The notes under the pieces: model-generated
Told to the model about the DNA's origin: nothing
Database searches by the model: none
What the model saw: only the letters and a program-made list of their open reading frames with translations
Assembly (NCBI GenBank): GCA_958299035.1
Contig: CATQJL010000223.1
Span: 75,099,600-75,163,599, forward strand
From: Cylicocyclus nassatus
Taxonomy: Eukaryota; Nematoda; Chromadorea; Rhabditida; Strongylidae
Reading direction: 5' to 3'
DNA: 64,000 nucleotides
Made by a program: the position numbers and the translations under genes
Shown: positions 23,101 to 35,100 of the stretch, in pieces
Layout: each line of letters opens with the position of its first letter
Numbering within the stretch: the first letter of the stretch is position 1

Positions 23101-26100
23101 GATCCTATATTCCTCTTCTAATGTCATACCGATTTTCGCGTTGAAGCTGCCCAAAACGAACTTGCAGGAGGACTTCTCGTTGCTTCACGTCTTAGTAGAA
23201 GGCATTTAGTTCTGAATCGTCAGCTGCAGATGTTGGCGAATAGCAGTTGATGATGCTGTTGGTCTTCTGACGTGGAGGTCGTAGTCGGTAGGGATAGCTA
23301 GTCGAGGTGGCAGGATCTCATGCGAATCGACAAAATGAACGATTGATGGGTGGACGACAAAGCCGACGCCTCCCACGTTTCGTGGTGGAACCTTTTCACC
23401 ACGAATAATGATCGTCTCATCAATCATCTGTCGCACGTCCTTCTTCCTGGGCTTCGTTTCCTGCAAAACGATGATGTGGTACTCAATGTGCTTCGCAGCG
23501 TCGAGAAGAGCGCGGATGTCGGCGTTTGTGGAGACTGTCCTGGCGTTGTAGGTGCAGAGCATGAGGCAGTTATTATGGCGTGTCGTTCGGGCAGACCTGT
23601 CGTTTTTGTCCAATCCGAAAGGCGCCCTGTGTACCCTGACATCGTTCTTGCTGCCACCCGCGCCGTAGGCGGATCTGATGTGAAGAATTTATTCCTTTTC
23701 TTTTTGCTGATCGAGTAATAAAAATTTTTCCCCTACAAGAGCAGACTTATTAGGCCAACTCTTGATTTCCACGGAGTGATCGCTGACCCGGGTGTGGAGC
23801 AGAGGGGGGGGGACCACCTTGCGACCGGAAAAAGTCAGACGGCAATGGATCTGGCCTGGCACCAGGTTTTGTTACCATTACAATAATTTTAGAAAAGTTT
23901 TGAAGAACATTTAATGAGACACACGTTATACGATACCGACATCACAATGCTTTTGTGTAAACAGCCGAGGAATGTGACTCATCTCACTGATATAATTTCT
24001 TAAAATAAATCACATTGAGAACAATCCCACTACTTTAAATCAAACTGAGTAGATCTCGTCATACAGGACATCCACATATTGATTGTGCTAGTCGGAGCGG
24101 TTGTTGACAGCATCCGTATAACTTTCTGTAAAAGGCGTCTTTGTATTCTACTAAGATAGCGCAGAAAAAATTGCTGCATCACAATCGCACTGCGAGCATG
24201 ACCATGCCTATATCAAAACACATTTCAGAATTTTAATGTTTTTTCAGAGAATATCAAGCGTCCGTGCTATGCGAGGCGAAGTACCATGGTCCGTCTTCCT
24301 TGATCTGAGCTATTGGAATAGTGAGTTTACTGAACTATATCATAAAATTCGCTACATGTTGATGAATGGCGGAAAACCTGTAAGTTTAGTTGAGGAGTGC
24401 TTTCTTCATGTTAGTTCATTCAATTCTAAGTAAACAACTGGAGGAGAGTTACTCCAGGAAAAGGCTGAAGTAGATGCTGCATCTCAATACTGCACATTTC
24501 CGAAGCTCTGAAACACAAAATGATTTTTCTACTGCGATAGGTAGTGTCTTGTAGACATTGAGGATGAGAGTGATAACGCAATTATAGACGGTCAGGACAT
24601 CGCAAAATACTTCCTTGACCATAACGCCAATGCCACATACAAAGCGCATACGAAAAAACTTCCTAAGTACACCACAATTAGCTCTAATTTTTACAGCCAA
24701 TTCGAAGGAGTCATTTGCGAACTAAAAATGCACCGGCACTTTTCTAAGAAATGTATTTTCCCACATTCCTAAGAAATGTATTTTCCCACATGAGATGCGC
24801 TATATGCAAATTGCAATCTACTTTTATTCATTTATTTACATTTCTAGCCATCATTTGTCTTGCAAAGGTTTGAACGCTTTAACGATAAAGCGGGCTTTCA
24901 CTCTCATCTGTTATAAAGTTACTGAGCTACAAACAGCAGCATCCAAATTTGGAATTTTGTTGCATTCACTTTTCTGGCTGGAATCCGAGTGTCTATGGAT
25001 GGCGCTATTTCGAAAATTTGGCTACTGTATGCCATAGGAATTGTCTACATCATGCTTACTTAACTGTGCTTTTTGAAGTTACCCAGACTGAGATTTCGGC
25101 TTTTCAACAACGGTAGACGTTGCGGTCATTTTATAATCCATAAATTTTTTTGTTGAAGAAGTCATTCGATAAAATTTTGCATAATTATGTAAGCGTAATG
25201 CTAGCGCATCCTATCAGCAGTTTTCGCAAAAACATCCAGCTGTTCACTGCTCAAAAGCAAGAAGATTTAAGGTCTGCCCCAATCGGGATCAGGCCAAACT
25301 GCCGGCTGAATTCGCGCTCTCGCTATGGGCAGCTGCATACGCGCGCTGTCGCAGAGAGCGAAGAAATTGAGGAGGAGCAGACTAGCCAGCCGTAGACGTG
25401 ACGCAATACCATCGCAACACGGGCTCCCGCCATGCCAGTTTTGGCCTGGTTAGATTGGGGCAGACTGTATTATTCGGGAGTTTGAGGCACACTGAAAAAG
25501 TATTGAAAAACTGAGAAATTTTAAAATTTCAATTTGTTTCTTTCTCGCAAACTTTTTGTCCGAATTCTTCTTATTGCATTTTGTACTACTGGCTTGCGGT
25601 TACAAGATAGGTCACCATCTACCATTCATACTAACAAAAAGGAAGTTATGAACTGTCAAAGACAAGGTTCTAACAGAAGAACCTTTTTTGTTTTTTCAAT
25701 CCATATTTTTCTGCCCGTTCCTGATACGAGTATAAATAGTAAAGTAATAGTAAATGATAGTAAATAATAGTAAGTAATAGTAATAGTAAACGAGCGCTGT
25801 ATTGCAGAAGGCTTGCTGCTTCTGATGATCGCTACCGCATTCGGAAATGTGAATCTTTCAAAAAGTTATGGCACGTCAAAGTGAGAATTCGCAAATCGGC
25901 CATTTCTTTTGCGCCGACCTAATATTAGGTCGTAACGAAAGTTCTTGCGCACGATTTTCAAAAATTCATAACTTTTTAAATTCTCAACGAATTGTATGAT
26001 CAAAATTTTACTTAAGAGAAAAACTCATGCTCTTGCATCTGTACCTGAATTGTTCGTTAATGTATATAAATGAAGGAGATAGAAGCTTAAAACCAAAATC

Positions 26101-29100
26101 ACTCAAAATTTGGATTTTTCGTGTAGGGTCATAAAAATCGGAGACTTGCAACAAAATTGGATCAGTCAGTATTATATGTTCTTTCACTAGCTTTTTCTAA
26201 TGGTGCAAAGTTTGCGCCGATTGAGCGTCTCCATGAAATGAAATGTTATAATTTTCGAGCAATCAATACAAAAGTTCGATTTTGATTTATTTTGGCATTT
26301 TTCAGGGAAATCATAACTTTTCATGAAGACGCTCAGTCGGCGCAAACTTTGCACTGTTGGAAAGAGCTGGTGAAAGAGCTTATAATACTGACTGCTCCGA
26401 TTTTTGTTGCAAGACTCCGATTGACCCTACATGAAAAATCCAAATTTTGAGTGATTTTGGTTTTGAGCTTCTATCTCCTTCATTTGTATCAACGAACAAT
26501 TCAGGAACAGTTGCAAAGAGCATGAGTTTCTTTCTTAAGCAAAATTTTCATCGTACAAATTCATTAAGAATTCAACGAGTTATGAGTTTTTGAAAACCGT
26601 GCGCAAGAACTTCCGGAACGACCTAACACATAGCTAACAAGGAAAGCGTGTTGTCAGAGTGGTCTTTTCAGATGTGAACCACACTGCTTTGAAGATACAA
26701 AACGATTCCAAAATTTGGCTTTCAATTTTGCCGAGCGCCTCTGGACGCCGAATGACGGTTTTTTGGGAAAACGAATGCAGTGTTTAGGTAAAATCGATTG
26801 TTACAATCTTTCCAGCGATTAGATTAAGCAATGTTAAGTACTAGCATATTATACAAAATGTATCCATTGCGTAAACGGCTCTGATCTTGTGCAAATTTAG
26901 GCGATTTTGTTCCAATTCTGCGCTCAATTTTTGACCTAAAAATGCCCATAACTCGGCGTCCAGAGGTGTTTGGCAGATTTGGAAAGCAGATTTGGAGTCC
27001 CGCTCAATGCTCTTCAAAACAGTGGGTCTCATCTGGAAAGGCCACTTCGACCGAACGCTTCCCTTGTAAGTAGTGAAAACATGTCAAGTCTTGCTTTCGC
27101 AAATAACGCTTACGGCAGAATCGCTCTGAGATTTCGCATGAAATATATCTTAGACTGCATTCATACTGATCCCGAAGTCCGGAAACACTTGCAGCACAGC
27201 GCTCAGTTCAAGCACTGTGCTGAAACTGTTTTCGGACTTCGGGATCAGTATGAACGCAGCCTTATACGGAGGCTTGGCGATTATGGTATCATGCCTTATG
27301 ATAATCCGCATAAAGGCAGAGTAAACCTTTGATTAAACTGGCTTGGCTTCGGCAAGGCGGGACTTTGTGACGTAACTAAGGCCGCTCGCGTCCGCGACGC
27401 ACCTGCGTCTCTCTCACGCGGGTGCTCTCTGATCACTAGCTAGCCTTAATTAGGTCACGGAGCCCCGCCTCAGCGAAGCCAAGCCAGTTGAATTGAATTT
27501 AATGGTAGACAGGCGCGAAAACTTGAAGTGCAATGCTGACGCCTTGACCAGACTTTTGTCCAAGTGTGTTGCACTAAATTGTTTTCGAAACGAAAAAGCC
27601 TTGGGACGGCGATTGGGACTCCTTACGTCTGGGATACCCAGGAATCGATAAAGTGTCCGTATCGCACACAGTAAGACGTACGATCTTACAACGACTTTGC
27701 GTTGTGATTTTGGTGACAGGTTTCTAAATTCAAAGTCGGGAATGGAATAGCCCGTTATCGACATTTTCGTGCTCTTCAAATTGCGTTTTCGGAATCAGCG
27801 GAAAGGATAAGCCTAGTTAAGCAAAATATTCCTCAAAAATTTACTTAAATGCTGCCTTTATCTTTTTGCCGTGTAAAGTTTGTCAGCTAGAAAATACTTT
27901 AAGGAGTGATTTAAATTGCTTTAAAGCATGCGAGAATAGCACAACAAGGAATTTTCATTTTTATTTGGGATTATTTAGCGCTTATTGGGCTGACAAATGA
28001 TGCACCTTTATGTAATTTACATGAGACATTTCAGAATGATCTTTCGAGCCTCTGCGAAGCAGAATTGGCACACAGGCTTTTTATGATACACATATATCAA
28101 ATCCATTTTCAAATATATGCTTTTTATAAAAAAAATCTTTGAAATCACAAAAACAATGGTAGATCTTTGATGATTTGTTCATTTTCTGGTATTTTAGCAA
28201 AAATTTGGAAGTTATCGAAGTTATTAATATCGAACAAGCTGCCTGTTGTATGCTATATCATTATCAAAGGACAGGGGATCAAGCTGATATGGCTGCTCTA
28301 TCCAAATTCGGTGATTGAGGAGAAAAATCGCATCTTGGTAACTCTGCGCTCACAAGGGAATGGTCAAAACTCGAAGTGGCCAATCCCAGCAAGCTGCATA
28401 CGTTGAACACTCCATGGGGGGCTGGGTACATATCCGCGTTTGCTATCTGCTTCTCGGTCTCCTACACGAAGTTATGACCCTCGATCCGCCATGGGGCCGC
28501 CGTACATCATAAGTACTGCTCGCCCAGTTAGCGTCAAAGGTGGACTCATAGCGCAGTGGTAAGTCTGCAGACTCTTAGGTCGAGCTGCCTTTCTTTGCAA
28601 TTTCAATTCCTTCTTCTTGCCACTCTTTTGCAACCCATTCCCAATATCTATAGTGCTGGCGCGAAGTCCCTAACGCGGTTAAAAAGATAATTCACCATCT
28701 GAAGTTTTCAAAAACTCTATTTTTTCTTTAATTTGAGAGTACGAGCCAATTCGGTTAAAAGAGCGCACTAAAGCCTTTTGGCCGAATCAATCTGTCGCGT
28801 CAAAGCAATTTCTGTTTATCAGTTTCAGCTCCACCTTTCTTGCTGCTTGCTTCTGTTCGTCCTTGCATTCCTATTCATCAAGATTTTTCTTGCTTTCGCC
28901 AAAAATATTCTCAAGAGAGTTAGTACGATAAAAATGAAGCTTTCATCTTTTGATGTTGAATTATCTTTTTAACCGGGACTTTGCGCTAGCAATATAGATA
29001 ATGGGAATGGGTTGCAAAAGAGTAGCAAACAGAAGGATTAGAATTTGCAAATAAAAAGGCAGCTCGATCTATGAGTCTGCACACTTACCAGTGCGCTATG

Positions 29101-32100
29101 AGTCCACCTTTCACGCTAACTGGGCGAGCAGCACTTATGATGCGCGGGGCCCCACGGCGGGATCGAGGGCCATAACTTCGTGTAGGAGACCGGGAAGCAG
29201 ATAATTGAGTCGGTTATATGATATTAGGTTGTCCGGAAATTAATGCCCGTTTCAAATTTCAACCGCGCTAAGTCATATACTTCTCACCTCTAAATGGGTT
29301 GCAAAATACCATTCGATAGAGCAAAGCAACTCTACAAGATGGCCGTCTTGCTTTTGCAACAGCTTTCATCTATCTCGAGTTTCGAGCCAAAAACTAAAAA
29401 GACTCACCAGTCCGAAAAATCGAAAAAAATCGTAACTCAGTTCATAAAAATCCTACAAAAATTCTAATTTGCTCGCGTAAACACTATCCACATAAGACAT
29501 CAATATATGCCGTTGCCGTATTTTTTTCTGTGTTAGAAACCAAGGAAATGGAAATTTTCGTGCATTTGCCAAAGTGATGCTGTGCCGTCCCCACATAGGT
29601 AGTTGTATACCGCAAGTCTGTAGAAGTACAGACTTAAATGTCCAGCTCTCTACAAGCTTTAGTTCTCGAGAAATACCGAATATAGCTTTCCTTAGTTAAG
29701 TGGTCCAAGCTAAAATTCAAATTTCTCGAGAACTAAAGCTTGTAGAGAGCTGAAAATTTAAGTCTGTACTTCCACAGGCTTGTGGTATACAATTACCTAT
29801 ATGGGGACGGCACAGCATTACTTTGGCAAATGCACGAAAAATTCCGTTTTCTTGGTTTCTAACAGAGAAAAAAATACAGCAACGGCCTATATTGATGTCT
29901 TATGTGGATAGTGTTTACGCGAGCAAATTAGAATTTTTGTGGAATTTTTATGAAATGAGTTACGATTTTTTTCGATTTTCGGGCTGCTGAGTCTTTTTAG
30001 TTTTTGGCTCGAAACTCGAGATGGATGGGAGCTGTTGCAAAAGCGAGACGGCCATCTTGTAGAGCTTGCTTTGCTCTATCGAATGGTACTTTGTTATCTA
30101 TTTAGAAGTGAAGAGTGTATGACTTATTGCGGTTAAAATTCAAAACGGGCATTAATTTCCGTACAACCTAATATATTAGGTTGGTCCGAAAGTTTTTGCG
30201 CATCATTTTCAAAAAATCATAACGTACTTGACACTCGATGGATTTCATTGAAATTATATGTGTTCGAAAGAGAAATTCATGCTTTTTACAGCTGTTTTTT
30301 CGACATGAATTACTTTGAGAAACTTCGAGAGTTACAAGCAATTGAGAAAATCAGTCAAAATTGGCATTTTCCGAGCTGAGTCACGAAAAATTGTGGAAGT
30401 ATTTTAAAGATAAAGAAAATTGTGCTCATTACAATGGTATCTTTTTCATAAGCTAAAATGGAAAAGTTCGAGAGTTAGAAGCAAATAAAGAGAATTTCTT
30501 CAGTTTCGCAATTTTTGAGCATGCTCGAAAAAGCCTAAAAACGTCGCAAAAAAGGCGAAAAAGTCATGAACATGGGTTTTGTGACCTTTTCTTTGTAGAT
30601 GAGCGGGAATCATGCCAGTCGAGAGCAATCTTGTTTTTCATGATTTTTTCAGATTTTCGGGCCTGCGTTTTTCACGAAAAACAAAATTGCTCTTGATTGG
30701 CACGATTTCCGCTCAGCTAGAAAGAGAAGGTCACAAAACCCATGCTCATGACTTTTCCTTCTTTTCTGTGACGTTTTTAGGCTGTTTTAAGCATGCTCAA
30801 AAATTGCAAACTAAAGAAATTCTCTTTATTTGCTCTTAATTCTCGATCTTTTTCGTTTTAACTCATAAGAAAGGTAACATTGTAGTGAGCATAATTTTCT
30901 CTATCAAATAAAAATACTTCCAGAATTTTTCGTGACCCAGCTCGAAAAATGCCAAGCTTGACTAATTTCCTTCAATTGCCTCTAGCTTTAGGACTTTCTA
31001 ACGCCGCTTCACAGCAAAGGTGCTGTTGTAAAGAGAAAGATTTCCTCTTTCAAACAAAAATAAATAAGAAAATCCACAGAGTGGCAAGGAAGTTATGATT
31101 TTCGGAAAATGATGCGCAAGAAATTTCGGACCAACCTAATATATGCAAGGTTTTATTTGAAAAAACTGGAAAGATTTTTGCACTGAAATGTAGCCCAAGG
31201 TGACTATTATCCTTATGACGATTGTCAAACTAGAACAAATTCAATAATCCGTTCAAATTCGCATTTGTTTCCTTGCAACGAAGTTTTTTTCTCAAAATTA
31301 CCAATCGTACATGGAGGTCTCCATGAATGAAGTGTTGACAGTTGTTTACGATTCGTTTCTGATGCTCAGCATCGTATAGTGAGTTTCAAAGCCGTTCCCA
31401 TGCGAACATGAGAAAGACATACGGATAGGGAGCCAGTGCAAACCTCCGCGAAGCGGAGGTGATGCACTGGTAATCGGAATAATCCTATATCCCAAATAGG
31501 ATTCGATATATCATTAGATAGAGCAAACCTAGCTCTACAAAAGAGTGTTTAGAGATTTGCAGCAGCTTTGACCTAAGCAAAAACTGAAGCCAAAAACGAT
31601 AAAGATCCGAGCGCCCCAAAAAACCAAGAAAAAATTGGAAGTCCGTTCAGAAAAATCCTTCAAAATTCCTAACATGCTCATGCATTGTCATTTCGTATAA
31701 GACAGTCTATGCAGTTGCTGCACTTTCTCTTAGTTAGAAACTGAGAAAACGAAGTTTTTCATGTTTTTTTTCCAAAACAATGCTGAGATGTTCTAGCACT
31801 GACAGTTGTATACTATAGGACCTTAAAAGCGTAAGTGTGAATTTTGAGCTCTTCACAGAAGCTGGTTTACGAAAAATATAGAATTTTTAGCAACTAGGCA
31901 AGATAAGTTTGGATAAGGAGAGCTGGATTCATCATTTCCTGTGAACTAGCAGTTCTATAAGGCTTAAAATGTAAAGTTTCACTGCTATCGGCATGTACTA
32001 TACAACTATTAGTGCTAGAACATCTCAGCACTAATTTGGCAAAAATATGAAAAACCGTTTTCTCATCGTCTAGTTGAGAAAAAACTACAGCACCTGGATA

Positions 32101-35100
32101 AATGTCTTACGTGGAATGTTTACGCGCAAGCAAGAAAGAGTTTTTGTAGGAGCTTTTGAATTAAGTTACGATTTTGTATTGATTGGTCTTGAAGTTTTCG
32201 GACGCATGTTTTTTTTAGTTTTCGGCTCAAAACTTTGCGTGGATCAAAACTGGTGCAGATATCTGAGCACTCTCTTGTAGAGCTAGGTTTGCGCTATTTA
32301 ATGATATATCGAATTCTATTTGGGACATAGGATTATTCCGGAATATTGCGGTCTGTACCTATTTTGGTGTAGGAATTATGCATCGGCATATTTGAAATTG
32401 CACCTAATTTGCTAGATTGCTATCATTCTGGAAGTTCCTACCGAATTTGCATAAAATAAAGCTAGATTCTTTATCTCACATTGTAATTAAGTCTTTGTTG
32501 AAGCAGGTATCACAAAATGAGTTTGGCGACATACATTTGTGCGAAAGAGATAGAGGGTGTCCCAAAAGTAAGTGCACACTTTAATCGTCAATGTCTCTCT
32601 TCCCAATGGATCTTTTTTTGCCATGTAAGTAGCATTTTGTAGAGGAGGCTTCAACTTAGATTTACAGTATCGGTGGAATCACCGATCGCTCTTCGTTACT
32701 GTAGGATTACGGTAAGGACTTTCAGCATGCGGAACCATTGTGAAAGATGCCATCTGACGAAATTTTTTGCAAAGAATCTGAAATATCGCCTACCAGGGTT
32801 TTCGCGCACGTTGATTCCACCACACAATTTTTTACAAGTGTTCTCAGTTTTTTTGACGGTTTAATTACATTTCTGACAAATGCTGGAAACTGCGTTATTA
32901 CGTGCCGGAAATAGCTTAGGAAAAAAGCATCACAGTAAAATGGGAATTTCAATTTCGAAATCAGCGACTCCCATTGCCGTAGTATAAGAATTTTTTGGCT
33001 TGTTTGGTTTTGTTCCGAGGCAGAATATGGCCTCCAATGGCCTAAAATCCTTGTCAAAGTTTGTACCGTAATCCTACAGTAATAAAGGATGACCGGTGAT
33101 TCGCGCGATACCATAGATCTAAGTTAAACCTCGCACTATAGAATGGTACTTGAATGGAAGAAAAAGACACAATGGGAAGAGAGATATTGACAATTGAAAA
33201 GTGTGTACTTACTTTTGGGACACCCTGTATATTAGAACAAACAGTGTGGACATTTTTTGGGACCCTTTGCGTTTCTAGATTCTTGCACGGATACAACGTT
33301 ATTTGAAGGAGCAAAAATTATCTTCTGCAGACAATATTTTATGGGGCGATAGTTTTTGTTGGCATGATTTTATTTGGCTGAACAAAAAACTAACATGATT
33401 TCCCAATTTTTATGCAATACGCCATATGAAAAAACTGTTTCTGCCAAATTATTTCTTAGCCACTCTTGATATGTTAAGACTTTTGCGAAGGAACGCTTAT
33501 CACAAGGAGACATGTGTTAACGGCTGCTCATTGCTTTGCACGGAAAGAAAACATGGATGAATGCAAGTGAGCAAAGTCGCTACTTCATTTTTTTAACCCA
33601 GCACATGTTTTGTTTTATAAGTCAGATAACGCTTTTTACAGAAAGGAAGATATGGCTTATCCACACGATGCCTTAGATTTTGCACAAGCGTATGTCGGAG
33701 GACGCTGTCGACACTTTGACAGAGACGCTTGCGATGATGAGGAGCTTGGCGAAAAAATTAGCATATCGAGGTATCCTTTAGGAAAGTAGTTGAGATATAG
33801 CGATGGCAAATCTAAATCCGAATTGCTTTTGATAACGCTAGCAACTTTCAGACAACTTCTCGAAATATGATTTTTCAGAGTTTACTTCGATGAGTTCTTC
33901 TTATATAATTGCCATGGTAAACAAAATTTGGCTCTGATAGAATTAGAAGAAGATGTACCTGCGAAATATCACCACATCTGCCTTCCTTTCCTCTACGATG
34001 CGGAAAAGTTGGTCGAAAGTCCTCATCTGAGAATGACCTCTTACGGGTATATTTCGGATCGTAAGTTCTGCTTTAATTTGCTGAAGCAAGCACAATACTA
34101 ATAATCTTTTTTCGTTACTGTAATCATAAGTATCTTACCAGTTGTAAGTATAGCGATTTCATCTCAAGACTTTATAGTTTGGAAAGCTTTTTGTCTTATT
34201 CACATTTATGCAAGCTACTAGCTCTTAAAAGACTGCGAGCTATAAAGAGTCGTAGCAAAAAAAGGGGGAGGCGTGGTCTAACTTGTTAACTTGAAACGTT
34301 GTTACATTCTAGGTTTTCGGTTGTGCTCTACCTGAACACATCACTAACAATGCCATATCAATTTTCTCAATTCTCCTTTGCGCGTCACTGTTTGAGATAC
34401 TAAGTGGGATCCCGGCTCTGCTTATTCTCTGTGGATACAGTGTGATAGTACCCACCGCTGTATTCCATTTCTTTCCTCGTCTCACTGACATAGCATAGCC
34501 ACGATATTATTTGGAAACTTTTTTGATCGTTAAAACTTCTGCATCAACCTGCATTCGTGCGCCATTTCTGCAGGGGAAAGAAAGTGCTTGATTATAAATT
34601 GCGTAAGGCTGCACTCCACTCCTGAGGCCGTATTCATCATTGATACCTTGAGGTAAATCCTATTTTCAAGTAGTTTTATCACTCATTACCAGTGATAAAA
34701 TTATATGATAATCTATATACAGTGTGTCCCAAAAATGTATCCACTGTATGATTGTTAATAACTCTCTTATTATGAGGTCTTTCGAGAAGCGGTAAGCTCC
34801 ATTTTGTAGAGCTGGCTTCATCTTAGATTTAGTTTGGAACGAGTCACCGCCGCTCTTTATTACTGTAGAATTACGGTAGAAACTTGAAATGTGGTGTCAG
34901 TGTAGAAAAAGCTGTCGTTTCAAAAATTTTCGAAAAGATTTTTAGGGACGTTGAGTTCAATATTCAACTATTCTCAAGATTAAGAAGCTTTGTAAACGGT
35001 GTAACCGCACTTTTTAGGGACATTGAAAAAATGGCCGCTACTGCTTACCTCGCATAACTCTTCAGTGAAGCATCATAATAAGTTGGGAACTTTACAGTTA

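Noticed and set aside
24321..33478. Additional gene 1 exons within intron 3
   Set aside because: Phases of exons 3 and 4 already fit and the resulting protein has no gap relative to the fold; no further protease motif was seen.
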